Source: Zoogloea sp. (GTDB lineage: Bacteria; Pseudomonadota; Gammaproteobacteria; Burkholderiales; Rhodocyclaceae). Taken from it: 64,000 bases of DNA. The stretch is taken from positions 28,261 to 92,260 of the forward strand of contig NZ_JAOAUU010000005.1 of assembly GCF_030157465.1 (NCBI RefSeq), read 5' to 3'. The translations under genes and the position numbers were made by a program. Shown here piece after piece: positions 18,126 through 28,012 of this stretch. The notes beneath the pieces are model-generated. The model saw nothing but the letters and a program-made list of their open reading frames with translations. It made no database searches and was not told where the DNA came from. Every line of letters begins with the position of its first letter. Position 1 is the first letter of the stretch.

Positions 18126-18857
18126 TTATTTGTCCTGGGGCGACGCCGGGGAGGCGTCGAGGGGCACTTCCACGATTTCAGTCGTCACGACCTTGCGACT
18201 GGCCAGCCACTTGCCGACCACCACGACCAGGAGGGCGCCCGTCACGCCACAGGCGTACTTGACCCAGCCTGGCATCCCGGCACCGACGTAGCCGGTCACC
18301 GCGTTATCGGAAACCGCCATTTCGCCGGCAATCCAGCCCAGCAGCGCCCCTCCCAGGGTGATGACCACGGGAAAGCGGTCCATCAGCTTGAGCACGAAGC
18401 GGCTTCCCCAGACGATGATCGGCACGCTCACGAGAATGCCGAACACGACCAGCGTGAGATTGCCGTGCGCGGCGCCCGCCACGGCGATGACATTGTCGAG
18501 ACTCATCACCACATCGGCGACGATCACGGTTTTGACCGCCCCCCACAGGTTGTCGCTGCTCGCCAGGCCTTCATGGCCATCCTCTTCGTCGGGAGTCAGC
18601 AGCTTGATGCCGATCCACAGCAGCAGCGCCGCACCCAGCAGCTTGAGGTAGGGCAGCGCAAGCAGTTGCAACGCAAAAAAGATGAGCACGATCCGGACGG
18701 CAATCGCGCCGACAACACCCCAGAAAATCCCCTTGGCGCGCTGGGCCTCCGGCAAGCGGCGGCAGGCCAGCGCGATGACGACCGCGTTGTCGCCACCCAG
18801 GAGGATGTCGATCATGATGATCTGGAGAACAGCGAGCAAAAAGGTAGAGGCGTCCAT
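18126..18857 (-). CDS. TerC/YjbE-family membrane protein (putative Mn2+ exporter)
   Basis: A 243-residue integral membrane protein with about seven hydrophobic helices and the two acidic TerC motifs, LLGGDNAVVIAL near residues 19-30 and MSLDNVIAVAG in the middle. The YjbE subgroup, often under yybP-ykoY Mn riboswitches, exports Mn2+ or supports metalation of exported proteins. Only 57 bp separate it from aroE, too little for a full yybP-ykoY aptamer unless that overlaps the aroE end. The C-terminal tail is charged and cytoplasmic. Confidence 0.8.
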   Translation of the reverse strand: MDASTFLLAVLQIIMIDILLGGDNAVVIALACRRLPEAQRAKGIFWGVVGAIAVRIVLIFFALQLLALPYLKLLGAALLLWIGIKLLTPDEEDGHEGLASSDNLWGAVKTVIVADVVMSLDNVIAVAGAAHGNLTLVVFGILVSVPIIVWGSRFVLKLMDRFPVVITLGGALLGWIAGEMAVSDNAVTGYVGAGMPGWVKYACGVTGALLVVVVGKWLASRKVVTTEIVEVPLDASPASPQDK

Positions 18858-18914
18858 GACCTGTTTCGGGATTGCGGTTGAAAACGGTGAAAGCGGGTGA
18901 GTCCGGCGCGCGGT

Positions 18915-19730
18915 TCAACCGCCCTGCAGGCTCTTCAGAACGGGGCCGGTATCCGGGCGCACGCCCCGCCACAAAAAGAAGGATTCCGCAGCCTGCCCGA
19001 CCAGCATGCCAAGGCCGTCGGACACCTGCGCGGCACCCAAGGCACGCGCGTCTTTCAAAAAGGGCGTTTCAGTTCCACCGTAGACCATGTCATAGGCCAG
19101 CGCACCGGGAGCAAAGAGCCCCGCGGACAAGGGCAAGTGCTCGCCATGCAAGCCTGCCGAAGTGGCGTTGATGACCAGATCGAAGCACCTTCCCGCAACA
19201 TCGCCATAGCCTCCGGCCTCCAGCGTCGCAAACTCGGCGAATTGCGCCTTGAGGGCCTCAGCCTTTTCCGGCGTGCGGTTGACGATGGTCAGACAAGCCG
19301 GGCGCTGTTCGGCCAGCGGCAGCACGGAACCCCGTGCTGCCCCGCCAGCCCCCAGGATCAGGATGCGCTTGCCCTCCACACCGAAGCCCAGACGGCCCTG
19401 GATATCATGGACAAGCCCGATGCCATCGGTGTTGTCGCCGAAGATTCCGTCATCGTCAAAGCGCAAGGTATTCACGGCCTGGGCTAGCCGGGCCCGCGTC
19501 GTCAGCTTGTCGGCCAGGGCAAGCGCCTCGACCTTGAAGGGCACCGTCACGTTCATGCCCCGCCCACCGGCACGGCGAAAGGCTTCGACGGTTTCCCGGA
19601 ACTCGCCGATCGGCCCGAATATCGCCTCGTAGCTCATGTCCTGATGGCATTGAAGCGCAAACGCCGCATGAAGAACGGGCGACTTCGTGTGCGCAATGGG
19701 ATTGCCAATTACGGCGTAGCGATCAGTCAT
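18915..19730 (-). CDS. aroE: Shikimate dehydrogenase
   Basis: A 271-residue NADP-dependent enzyme reducing 3-dehydroshikimate to shikimate. It has the N-terminal VIGNPIAHTKSPVLH shikimate-binding segment, the catalytic lysine in NVTVPFK, the aspartate in NTDGIG, the nucleotide loop GAGGAARG and NRTPEKA. The ATG at 19730 aligns with family N-termini; the open frame upstream is not conserved. It lies 69 bp after aroD on the same strand, so two consecutive steps of the shikimate pathway are paired. Confidence 0.93.
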   Translation of the reverse strand: MTDRYAVIGNPIAHTKSPVLHAAFALQCHQDMSYEAIFGPIGEFRETVEAFRRAGGRGMNVTVPFKVEALALADKLTTRARLAQAVNTLRFDDDGIFGDNTDGIGLVHDIQGRLGFGVEGKRILILGAGGAARGSVLPLAEQRPACLTIVNRTPEKAEALKAQFAEFATLEAGGYGDVAGRCFDLVINATSAGLHGEHLPLSAGLFAPGALAYDMVYGGTETPFLKDARALGAAQVSDGLGMLVGQAAESFFLWRGVRPDTGPVLKSLQGG

Positions 19731-19799
19731 GGCAACAACCTCGATGGGCAAAAAAGACGACTCCAGGGCTCCGCCCCGCACAATCCCGATGACCGGGCA

Positions 19800-20582
19800 T
19801 CACTGCCCCTTGAGGCAGCGATGGACGACATCCACCACCGCGTTCAACTGCTCGATGGGCACCTGCCCCGGCGCCGAACTCGCCTCGCCCACCGCAAAAC
19901 TCACCGACGAACCAAACACCCAGCCAAACAGGCGGCTCAGCGAGCCGAAGCCGCCCATCGACATGCTGATGACCGGCACGGAAACCGCGCTCTGCGCCGT
20001 CAGCGTTGCATCGAGCAGCGTGAGCACATCGCGCAGCTCCCGCGGCATCACGGCAATCTTGACCAAATCGGCACCAGCCTTTTCCATCGCGACGAACTTG
20101 GCCACCAGCGCCTCGGCGCTCGGCGTTTCCTGAAAATTGTGGAAGGACGCAATCAGCCGAACACCGGTTTCCCTGGCCAGACCAACCGCCTGCCCAAAAT
20201 AGTCTTCCCCGACGCTGAGCTCGTAGTCGAGCAGATCGACCGCACCCGAGCGACACACCGCCGCGCACAGCTCAAAAACCTGCGCTTCATCGAGAACAAT
20301 CGGATTGCCACCTTCGCGGATCGAACGGCGGGTAAAAACGAGCGGCACGCCGCCGGACTTTTCCTGGATGGCCCGGCACAGCGCAACAACCCGGGCGACA
20401 TCCGCAATGCCGACAAAGAAATCCACCCGCCATTCCAGCAGATCCGGCTTCTTGGGGAGAATCGCGGCCAGTTCGCGAAACACGGCATCTTCATCCGCGC
20501 CAACCAGCGGCGTACACACCAGGGGTTCCTTGCCGGCCGCCAGCACCGTGTTCTTCAGTTCGATCGGCCTCGAAAACGTCAT
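19800..20582 (-). CDS. aroD: Type I 3-dehydroquinate dehydratase
   Basis: A 260-residue TIM-barrel enzyme that dehydrates 3-dehydroquinate through a Schiff base. The key residues are visible: Glu in LLEWRVDFF, His in IASFHNFQ and the Schiff-base lysine in DLVKIAVMP. Type I aroD is less common than type II AroQ among betaproteobacteria and can serve quinate use as well as biosynthesis. The pairing with aroE supports either role. About 230 bp of apparently noncoding, AT-richer DNA lies upstream. Confidence 0.92.
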   Translation of the reverse strand: MTFSRPIELKNTVLAAGKEPLVCTPLVGADEDAVFRELAAILPKKPDLLEWRVDFFVGIADVARVVALCRAIQEKSGGVPLVFTRRSIREGGNPIVLDEAQVFELCAAVCRSGAVDLLDYELSVGEDYFGQAVGLARETGVRLIASFHNFQETPSAEALVAKFVAMEKAGADLVKIAVMPRELRDVLTLLDATLTAQSAVSVPVISMSMGGFGSLSRLFGWVFGSSVSFAVGEASSAPGQVPIEQLNAVVDVVHRCLKGQ

Positions 20583-20813
20583 CAGTCACACTCCGGTTGC
20601 AGTCAAAGCAAAAATTTTGTCCAGCACTGCAGAGTTTTACCATAAGCAAACCTCACAGGCGAGAAAAGGCAGCCATATCCTGCAATCTGACCGTAAAGTC
20701 GGGCAAATTCAGCCTATCCGCAACTATCGAAATACCAATGAGCGACGCATGTCAGCTACGCTCAGAGCCTGATGCACGCGCTTGCAGATTGTTTTCTCAC
20801 GCCGCACCAAGCG

Positions 20814-21695
20814 TCAGCGCACAAAGAAATCCTCGATCACTTCTGCCAGCCGCTCCGGCTGGTCGTGCTGGACGTTGTGCCCTGACTGGCTGATATCCAC
20901 GCGGGTGTGCGTCGCAAAACAGGCAATCCGCCGTTCGAACTCAGCAGGATCATCGCTAAAACGTTCCTGGATAAAACCTTCATCGGAAATCGCGTGCAAC
21001 ACCGGCGCACGGATCGAGCGCCACAGGCTCATCTCGTCATCGGGAAGGTAAGGCACCGGAGGAAGCACTTTCAGCCACGGATCGAAAGCCATTGCAAACA
21101 GCCCATCGCTGCGCTGAAAGCCGATTTCCGCCGCGAGAAATTCCGCCCGCCCAGGCGTGAGGCGCGGATTGGCCTTGACCAGGCGCGCGGCCAGTGACTG
21201 GCGATCTGGATAGCCACGCATCTGCGGCGCCTCGGCAAAGGCATCGAGCCAGGCCCGCATGCGCTTCGGAGCATCCAGCGGGTAGTCGGGCAAGAGGCCC
21301 AAATGGTCGATCATCAAAAGCTGCGCCACCCGTTCCGGGCGTGCCCCGCCAAGCAGCGCTGCAATGCGGGCACCCATGCTGTGCCCAAGGATTCGCGCCG
21401 GTCTCCCCGGCGAATACCGGTCAAGCAGGGTCAGGAGATCCGGACAGAAATCCGGAATCCAGTATGGCCGCCCCTGCCATTCCGACTGGCCATGCCCCCG
21501 CCAGTCCGGGGCAATCACATGCCACTCCTTCCGGAGTGCTTCAACCACGAACTGGAAAGTCGGTGATGCATCCTGGCGGCCGTGCAGCATGAAAAGTATC
21601 GGCGCGTCCGGCGGCCCCCAGTGCCGCACAGTGCAGCCGAGGCCATTCACTTCGATTCGCTCGCAGCGGGAAGACGGGTTTGCGCTTGTGGTCAT
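20814..21695 (-). CDS. Alpha/beta hydrolase
   Basis: A 293-residue hydrolase with the oxyanion segment FMLHGRQDASPTF, the nucleophile elbow GHSMGAR (serine of the triad) and the histidine in SQSGHNVQHDQPE. WRGHGQSEW matches the lipase/esterase and haloacetate-dehalogenase-like branch. The substrate is unknown. The second in-frame ATG (21695) is taken as the start. It lies between aroD and lon on the same strand, 112 bp after lon. Confidence 0.75.
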   Translation of the reverse strand: MTTSANPSSRCERIEVNGLGCTVRHWGPPDAPILFMLHGRQDASPTFQFVVEALRKEWHVIAPDWRGHGQSEWQGRPYWIPDFCPDLLTLLDRYSPGRPARILGHSMGARIAALLGGARPERVAQLLMIDHLGLLPDYPLDAPKRMRAWLDAFAEAPQMRGYPDRQSLAARLVKANPRLTPGRAEFLAAEIGFQRSDGLFAMAFDPWLKVLPPVPYLPDDEMSLWRSIRAPVLHAISDEGFIQERFSDDPAEFERRIACFATHTRVDISQSGHNVQHDQPERLAEVIEDFFVR

Positions 21696-21761
21696 GGAAA
21701 GCACTGGATGAGGCGTCGACGCAATGAATTCGGCAAACGGCGGGCTCCGGCCGGAAACGAC

Positions 21762-21786
21762 AAGGCCGGCAATATCTGCCGGCCTT
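21762..21786 (-). terminator. Terminator-like hairpin after lon
   Basis: Perfect arms AAGGCCGGCA and TGCCGGCCTT enclose a 5-nt loop, 22 bp past the lon stop. The T tract on the minus strand is weak (GTCGTTTCC), so termination may be partial. Confidence 0.6.
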
Positions 21787-21807
21787 GTCGAACTTCATGT
21801 GGCAGGG

Positions 21808-24234
21808 TCAGTGTTTGACCAGACCACCGTTTTCAACCGGCTCGGCCGGCTGGGCCGCAGCCACTTCTGCTGCGGGGGCCGCAGTCGTCTCGGGCAGGGC
21901 GACGGGCACGCGCTCCAGCGCGTGTTCGAGCACCTGATCGATCCACTTGACCGGAATGATCTCCAGCGAGTTCTTGACGTTGTCCGGAATCTCGGTGAGA
22001 TCCTTGACGTTTTCCTGCGGAATCAGCGCCCTCGTGATGCCGCCACGTACAGCGGCAAGCAGCTTCTCCTTCAGGCCGCCGATCGGCAACACTTCGCCGC
22101 GAAGGGTGATTTCGCCGGTCATCGCCACATCACAACGCACCGGGATACCGGTCAGCACCGACACCAGGCCGGTGCAGATCGCGATACCGGCCGACGGACC
22201 GTCCTTCGGAATCGCGCCTTCCGGCAGGTGAATGTGAATGTCGGACTTCTGGTAGAAATCTTCCTGGATGCCCAGCGACTTCGAGCGCCGACGCACCACC
22301 GACAAGGCCGCCTGGATGGACTCCTGCATGACCTCGCCGAGTTTGCCGGTGGTCATGATCTTGCCCTTGCCCGGCAGGGCGACCGCTTCGACGGTGAGCA
22401 ACTCGCCGCCAACTTCGGTCCATGCAAGCCCGGTAACCTGGCCGATCTGGTTTTCCTTCTCGGCAACACCGAAGCTGTACTTGTGCACGCCCAGGTACTT
22501 GTCGATGTTCTTGGAGTTAACCACCACCTTGGTCTTGCGCTTGCCCAGCACCAGCGCCTTCACAACCTTGCGGCACACCTTGGAGACTTCACGCTCCAGG
22601 CCGCGCACGCCCGCCTCGCGAGTATAGAAACGAACGATGTCGCGCAGCGCATCCTCGGTAACCGACAGCTCTTCGCGCTTGATCCCGTTGTTCTTCATCT
22701 GCTTCGGAACAAGGTAACGCTCGGCGATGTTCACCTTTTCGTCTTCGGTGTAGCCCGACAAGCGAATCAGCTCCATCCGGTCGAGCAGCGGCGCCGGGAT
22801 GTTGAGGGTGTTGGCGGTCGCCACGAACATCACGTCCGACAGGTCGTATTCCACTTCAATGTAGTGGTCGACGAAGGTCGAGTTCTGTTCCGGGTCCAGC
22901 ACTTCCAGCAGGGCCGACGACGGATCGCCACGGAAGTCCTGGCCCATCTTGTCCACCTCGTCGAGGAGGAAAAGCGGGTTGCGCACGCCCACCTTCGACA
23001 TGTTCTGCAGGATCTTGCCAGGCATCGAACCGATGTAGGTGCGGCGATGGCCACGGATCTCGGCCTCGTCACGCACGCCGCCAAGACTCATGCGCACGAA
23101 CTTGCGGTTCGTGGCACGGGCGACTGACTGGCCCAGCGAGGTCTTGCCGACACCCGGGGGGCCGACCAGGCACAGAATCGGCGCCTTGAGTTTGTCGACG
23201 CGCTGCTGCACGGCAAGATATTCAAGGATGCGTTCCTTGACCTTCTCGAGGCCGTAGTGCTCGGTGTCGAGCACCTTCTCGGCTTCGGCGAGATCCTTGC
23301 TGATGCGGGACTTCTTCTTCCAGGGCAGGCCGATCAGGGTCTCGATGTAGTTGCGGACCACGGTCGCTTCGGCAGACATCGGCGACATCAGGCGCAGCTT
23401 CTTCAGCTCGCCCTGGGCCTTGGCCATGGCCTCCTTGGTCATGCCGGCAGCCTTGATCTTCTTGTCCATCTCCTCGAGATCGGCGCCGTCCTCCCCTTCA
23501 CCGAGCTCCTTCTGGATGGCCTTGACCTGCTCGTTGAGGTAGTACTCGCGCTGGCTCTTTTCCATCTGGCGCTTGACGCGGCCGCGGATGCGCTTCTCGA
23601 CCTGCAGGATGTCGAGCTCGGTTTCGAGCTGGTTAAGCAGCCGTTCGAGGCGCTGGCCGGCATCGAACATTTCGAGGATTTCCTGCTTCTGCTCGAGCTT
23701 GAGCGGCAGGTGAGCGGCGATGGTGTCGGCGAGACGACCCGGATCCTCGATGCCCGACAGGGAGCTGAGGATTTCCGGCGGAATCTTCTTGTTGAGCTTA
23801 ACGTACTGGTCGAACTGGCTGATGATCGCCCGGCGCATGGCCTCGACTTCATTGTCGGGCGCCTCGACCGCCGGCAACGGCTGGGCCTTGGCCACGAACA
23901 GGGTGCGCAGGTCTTCCACCGACAGCACGCGGGCACGCTGCACGCCTTCGACCAGCACCTTCACGGTGCCATCGGGCAGTTTGAGCATCTGCAGGATGTT
24001 GGCGATGCAACCGAGGTCGTAGAGGTCTTCAGCCGAAGGCTCGTCCTTGGCGGCGGATTTCTGTGCCACCAGCAGGATGCTCTTGCCGGCTTCCATCGCG
24101 TTTTCAAGCGCCTTGATGGACTTGGGGCGACCCACGAACAACGGGATCACCATGTGCGGAAACACCACCACGTCGCGCAGGGGGAGCAGCGGGAGTTCGA
24201 TCTGGTCTTCGGGTAGGTCAAGCGTGCTCGACAT
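21808..24234 (-). CDS. lon: ATP-dependent protease Lon
   Basis: An 808-residue LonA-type protease. Domains in order: an N-terminal substrate-binding domain (ELPLLPLRDVVVFPHMVIPL), a long coiled region, an AAA+ module with Walker A GPPGVGKTSLGQS and Walker B LFLLDEVDKMG, and a C-terminal Ser-Lys protease domain with the catalytic serine in PKDGPSAGIA. It degrades misfolded and regulatory proteins in the cytoplasm. It ends the tig-clpP-clpX-lon cluster with an 86-bp gap from clpX that contains a hairpin. Confidence 0.96.
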   Translation of the reverse strand: MSSTLDLPEDQIELPLLPLRDVVVFPHMVIPLFVGRPKSIKALENAMEAGKSILLVAQKSAAKDEPSAEDLYDLGCIANILQMLKLPDGTVKVLVEGVQRARVLSVEDLRTLFVAKAQPLPAVEAPDNEVEAMRRAIISQFDQYVKLNKKIPPEILSSLSGIEDPGRLADTIAAHLPLKLEQKQEILEMFDAGQRLERLLNQLETELDILQVEKRIRGRVKRQMEKSQREYYLNEQVKAIQKELGEGEDGADLEEMDKKIKAAGMTKEAMAKAQGELKKLRLMSPMSAEATVVRNYIETLIGLPWKKKSRISKDLAEAEKVLDTEHYGLEKVKERILEYLAVQQRVDKLKAPILCLVGPPGVGKTSLGQSVARATNRKFVRMSLGGVRDEAEIRGHRRTYIGSMPGKILQNMSKVGVRNPLFLLDEVDKMGQDFRGDPSSALLEVLDPEQNSTFVDHYIEVEYDLSDVMFVATANTLNIPAPLLDRMELIRLSGYTEDEKVNIAERYLVPKQMKNNGIKREELSVTEDALRDIVRFYTREAGVRGLEREVSKVCRKVVKALVLGKRKTKVVVNSKNIDKYLGVHKYSFGVAEKENQIGQVTGLAWTEVGGELLTVEAVALPGKGKIMTTGKLGEVMQESIQAALSVVRRRSKSLGIQEDFYQKSDIHIHLPEGAIPKDGPSAGIAICTGLVSVLTGIPVRCDVAMTGEITLRGEVLPIGGLKEKLLAAVRGGITRALIPQENVKDLTEIPDNVKNSLEIIPVKWIDQVLEHALERVPVALPETTAAPAAEVAAAQPAEPVENGGLVKH

Positions 24235-24257
24235 GATTATTCCTTAAAAGGCACTAA

Positions 24258-24273
24258 GGCCCCATATGGGGCC
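24258..24273 (-). terminator. Hairpin between clpX and lon
   Basis: GGCCCCATATGGGGCC is a perfect 16-bp palindrome that can extend by a few bases. On the minus strand it is followed by TTAGTGCCTTTT. It may attenuate transcription from clpX into lon or mark a separate lon promoter region. Confidence 0.5.
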
Positions 24274-24320
24274 CTAGCGACATCAATTCAAGCAGTCCGG
24301 AAAAAAACTTCTGCTCGATG

Positions 24321-25592
24321 TCAGTTGGAGCCGGAGACCTTGGGCTGATCGGCGTAGATCAGGATCGGCTTGGTACCGCCGTCGATCATGCCCTCGTCGA
24401 TCACTACTTTGGACACATTCTCCATGGAGGGCAATTCATACATGGTGTCGAGCAGCGTGCCTTCAAGGATGGAACGCAGGCCGCGGGCACCCGTCTTGCG
24501 TTTCAGGGCCTTGCGGGCAATCGCCTGCAGGGCCGCCGGACGCACTTCAAGTTCGACACCTTCCATCGAGAACAGTTTCTGGTACTGCTTGATGAGCGCG
24601 TTTTTAGGTTCGACGAGAATCTGGATGAGGGCTTCCTCGTCGAGTTCCTGGAGGGTCGCGACCACCGGCAGACGACCGATCAGTTCGGGGATAAGGCCGA
24701 ACTTGATCAGGTCACCCGGCTCCACTTCACGCAGCGACTCGGAGATGTTCTTGTTCTCGCGGCTCTTCACCTCGGCACCGAAACCGATCCCGAATTTCTC
24801 GGTACGGTTGCGGATCACCTTGTCGAGACCATCGAACGCACCGCCACAGACGAACAGGATGTTGGTGGTATCCACCTGCACGAAATCCTGGTTCGGATGC
24901 TTGCGTCCGCCTTGCGGCGGCACCGATGCGATGGTGCCTTCGATCAGCTTCAGCAGTGCCTGCTGGACGCCTTCGCCGGACACGTCGCGGGTAATCGACG
25001 GGTTATCGGACTTGCGGGAAATCTTGTCGATTTCGTCGATGTAAACGATGCCCTGTTGCGCCTTGTCCACATCGTAGTCGCACTTTTGCAAGAGCTTCTG
25101 GATGATGTTCTCGACGTCCTCGCCGACATAGCCGGCTTCGGTGAGCGTCGTCGCATCCGCCATCACGAAAGGCACGTTGAGAAGGCGAGCCAGCGTCTGG
25201 GCGAGGAGCGTCTTGCCGGAGCCGGTGGGGCCGACCAGCAGGATGTTGCTCTTCGACAGCTCGACATCGTCGTGGGTCTTGGACAGGTGACGCAGTCGCT
25301 TGTAGTGGTTGTACACCGCCACGGCGAGGATGCGCTTGGCCGGGCCCTGACCAATCACGTACTGGTCGAGGATCTCGCTGATCTCGCGGGGTGACGGAAG
25401 CTCGCCCTTGACGCCCTTGGCGCCGCCGGTATCTGCAGTAATTTCATCGCGAATGATGTCGTTGCAGAGCTCGATGCATTCATCGCAGATGAACACGGAC
25501 GGGCCCGCAATCAGCTTGCGGACCTCGTGTTGGCTCTTGCCGCAGAACGAGCAATAAAGGAGCTTTTCTCCGCTCGTTTTCTTGTCCGCCAT
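24321..25592 (-). CDS. clpX: ATP-dependent Clp protease ATP-binding subunit ClpX
   Basis: A 423-residue AAA+ unfoldase. The N-terminal zinc-binding domain has four cysteines (YCSFCGKSQ...[10 protein letters not shown]), followed by Walker [13 protein letters not shown], Walker [10 protein letters not shown] and the ClpP-binding IGF loop region ([10 protein letters not shown]). It unfolds tagged substrates and feeds them into ClpP. In Mu biology ClpX also remodels the transposase and degrades repressor, which is relevant because a Mu-like prophage resides in this genome. It follows clpP by 37 bp. Confidence 0.96.
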   Translation of the reverse strand: MADKKTSGEKLLYCSFCGKSQHEVRKLIAGPSVFICDECIELCNDIIRDEITADTGGAKGVKGELPSPREISEILDQYVIGQGPAKRILAVAVYNHYKRLRHLSKTHDDVELSKSNILLVGPTGSGKTLLAQTLARLLNVPFVMADATTLTEAGYVGEDVENIIQKLLQKCDYDVDKAQQGIVYIDEIDKISRKSDNPSITRDVSGEGVQQALLKLIEGTIASVPPQGGRKHPNQDFVQVDTTNILFVCGGAFDGLDKVIRNRTEKFGIGFGAEVKSRENKNISESLREVEPGDLIKFGLIPELIGRLPVVATLQELDEEALIQILVEPKNALIKQYQKLFSMEGVELEVRPAALQAIARKALKRKTGARGLRSILEGTLLDTMYELPSMENVSKVVIDEGMIDGGTKPILIYADQPKVSGSN

Positions 25593-25629
25593 TACTGCCC
25601 TTTCTCTCTGTACTGATGCTAGGGGAGGA

Positions 25630-26274
25630 TCAAGCCGCTTCGGCGCGACTGGTCAGGACTTTGTCCACCAGACCGTAGCGCACCGCGTCTTCCGCAGACA
25701 TGAAGTTGTCCCGGTCGGTATCCCGCTCGATGCTTTCGATCGACTGACCGGTGTGCTTGGCCAGCATGCCGTTGAGCTTGGCGCGCAGCGCCAGGATCTC
25801 GCGGGCGTGGATTTCGATGTCCGAGGCCTGGCCCTGAAAACCGCCGAGCGGCTGGTGAATCATGACCCGCGAGTTGGGCAGCGAGAAACGCTTGCCCTTT
25901 TCGCCGGCCGCCAGCAGAAAGGCGCCCATGCTGGCCGCCTGCCCGATGCACAGGGTGCTCACGTTCGGCTTGATGAACTGCATGGTGTCGTAGATCGCCA
26001 TGCCGGCCGTGACCGAACCGCCGGGGGAGTTGATGTAGAAGAAAATGTCCTTGTCCGGATTTTCGGATTCAAGGAACAGGAACTGGGCGACGATCAGGTT
26101 GGCCGTGATGTCATTGACGGGGCCCACCAAAAACACCACCCGCTCCTTGAGCAGACGCGAGTAGATGTCGTAGGACCGCTCGCCGCGACCGCTCTGCTCG
26201 ACCACCATCGGAATGAGGCCGAGGCCGACCGGATTCCAGTCACTTTGAGAATACGGGGGTGTCATTGGATTCAT
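25630..26274 (-). CDS. clpP: ATP-dependent Clp protease proteolytic subunit ClpP
   Basis: A 214-residue serine peptidase. The catalytic triad is visible: Ser in [10 protein letters not shown], His in VMIHQPLGG and Asp in the ERDTDRDNF region. The 14-mer chamber degrades substrates delivered by ClpX. A second in-frame ATG three codons downstream (26265) is also possible. It lies 25 bp after tig and 37 bp before clpX, all on the minus strand. Confidence 0.95.
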   Translation of the reverse strand: MNPMTPPYSQSDWNPVGLGLIPMVVEQSGRGERSYDIYSRLLKERVVFLVGPVNDITANLIVAQFLFLESENPDKDIFFYINSPGGSVTAGMAIYDTMQFIKPNVSTLCIGQAASMGAFLLAAGEKGKRFSLPNSRVMIHQPLGGFQGQASDIEIHAREILALRAKLNGMLAKHTGQSIESIERDTDRDNFMSAEDAVRYGLVDKVLTSRAEAA

Positions 26275-26299
26275 TTAAACGTCGCTCTCTTCGCGGAAA

Positions 26300-27604
26300 T
26301 TAAGCCGCATTGCCCATCAGGTCGTCAAAGGAGGTGGCCTTGTCGGTCGTCTTGGCGTTGCTGACGACCCACTCCACCACGTTGTCTTCGATCACCAGCG
26401 CTTCGGCCTGGGCCAGGCGCTGGGGCTGGGAGTAATACCAGCTCACCACCTCGCTCGGATCTTCGTAGCTGGCGGCAAAGTCTTCAATGGTGGCACGGAT
26501 CTGCTCGGGCTTGGCGTGGAGTTCCTTGCTTTTGACCAGCTCGGACATGATCAGGCCGAGCTTGACGCGGCGGGCAGCCTGCTCGGTGAACCAGCCGGCG
26601 TCGATCGGCAGATCCTTGGTCTTCATGCCGCGGGCTTCGAAATCCTTCTTGGCGTTTTCAGCCAGCTGCTGGGATTCCTGATCGACCAGTGCCTTCGGCA
26701 CTTCGATCGGGTTGGTCTCGATCAGCACGTTCATGACGCGCTCCTTGATCTTGGCCTGAATGCGACGCTTCACTTCGCGCTCGAGGTTGCCCTTCACTTC
26801 TTCGCGCATCTTGGTGACATCGCCGTCGGCGATACCCAGGGACTTGGCGAACTCGGCATCGACCTCAGGCAACTTGGGCTCTTCAACCTTCTTCACGACC
26901 ACGTCGAACTGGACGGTCTGGCCGGCCAGATTGGCCGCGTGGTAATCAGCCGGGAAGGTCATGTCGAAAGTCTTGCTGTCGCCGGTGTTCAGGCCGAGCA
27001 CAGCGGTTTCGAAATCCTTGAGCATCTGGCCTGCGCCGATCACGAAGGCGAAATCGGAGGCCTTGCCGCCTTCGAATTCGACACCGTCCTTGCGGCCGGT
27101 GAAGTCGACGACCACGCGGTCGCCATCCTGGGCGGCACGCTCGATGGCGGCGAAGGTGGTGCGCTGCTTGCGCAGGACCTCGAGGGTCTGGTCGACTTCG
27201 GCATCGCCGACTTCAAGCAGCGGGCGCTCGACTTCCTGGGCGCTCACATCGGCGATCGACACTTCCGGGTAGACCTCGAACACGGCGGTGAATTCCAGCG
27301 CTTCGGTGCCGGTGACATCCTTCGGCTCGATGCTCGGGTAGCCGGCAACGCGCAGGCCAAGGGTACGGATCTGCTCGCCGAGCACGCGCTCGACAGCGGC
27401 GCCGATGGCTTCGGAGCGGGCCTGCTGGCCGTAAGACTGGGCCACCATGCGGAACGGAACCTTGCCCGGGCGGAAGCCCGGCATCTTGACGGTGCGGGCC
27501 ATCTGCTTGAGGCGGGCTTCCACATCCTTTTCGATATCGGCCAGCGGCACGGACATGTCAATACGGCGCTCGAGCGCGCTCACCACGGTTTCCTGGTTGC
27601 TCAT
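26300..27604 (-). CDS. tig: Trigger factor
   Basis: A 434-residue ribosome-associated chaperone and peptidyl-prolyl isomerase. The N-terminal ribosome-docking loop is GFRPGKVPFRMV, the central FKBP-type domain includes DRVVVDFTGRKDG and GLNTGDSKTFDMTFP, and the C-terminal arms are helical. The ATG at 27604 gives the normal N-terminus (MSNQETVVSALERRIDMSVP). It starts the tig-clpP-clpX-lon cluster, coupling folding of nascent chains with proteolysis. Confidence 0.95.
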   Translation of the reverse strand: MSNQETVVSALERRIDMSVPLADIEKDVEARLKQMARTVKMPGFRPGKVPFRMVAQSYGQQARSEAIGAAVERVLGEQIRTLGLRVAGYPSIEPKDVTGTEALEFTAVFEVYPEVSIADVSAQEVERPLLEVGDAEVDQTLEVLRKQRTTFAAIERAAQDGDRVVVDFTGRKDGVEFEGGKASDFAFVIGAGQMLKDFETAVLGLNTGDSKTFDMTFPADYHAANLAGQTVQFDVVVKKVEEPKLPEVDAEFAKSLGIADGDVTKMREEVKGNLEREVKRRIQAKIKERVMNVLIETNPIEVPKALVDQESQQLAENAKKDFEARGMKTKDLPIDAGWFTEQAARRVKLGLIMSELVKSKELHAKPEQIRATIEDFAASYEDPSEVVSWYYSQPQRLAQAEALVIEDNVVEWVVSNAKTTDKATSFDDLMGNAA

Positions 27605-28012
27605 GAAAATTCCTGTTCGGTCTCTGGACAAAAACGCTTAGCGAAACGGGCGGTGGCCACGGAGCAAAACCCGTGCCCCAACCCGTGTATTTCCCATCTG
27701 GACTTCAATGAAGTCGTCGGAAAAACCTTTAGTCTATCACAGGCCCTCGATTGGCTCGCAGCCCCTCTAGCAATGCCGCGCCAATGCGTGGTTTCAGAGC
27801 ATCAAGCGTGAAAAAGTCCCGGCGAATTAATGGAACTCCCCTCCCCTTTGCACTATCACATGAGATGAAACACCCGGAATCCTCAGCCCTGGCGGTCAAT
27901 CCGCGGGCCGACGAGGTGCTCAGCAAGCGATCTGCGTCACGCGCCAACTTCTGCGCTGCAGGCGACGGCGAATCCGGTGCCCGGGCAGGGCACCTGTTTC
28001 AGGAGACATCTG
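27605..28012. other. Intergenic region between divergent tig and prkA
   Basis: About 408 bp without a convincing gene. It should hold the tig promoter (minus) and the prkA promoter (plus), and it is AT-richer than the flanks in the middle. A 7-bp hairpin (GGTGCCC/GGGCACC, about 27977-27995) lies just before the prkA Shine-Dalgarno GGAG. No sigma-54 box with correct 12-bp GG-GC spacing was found. Short frames here have no family features. Confidence 0.5.

Noticed and set aside
18858..18914. yybP-ykoY manganese riboswitch before the TerC gene
   Set aside because: Only 57 bp lie between aroE and terC and I see no matching conserved loops; the possibility of an aptamer overlapping the aroE end remains open.
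27820..27850. Possible sigma-54 promoter (TGGAAC...TTGCA) upstream of prkA
   Set aside because: The GG and GC elements are 18 bp apart instead of 12, so it cannot be a -24/-12 promoter.
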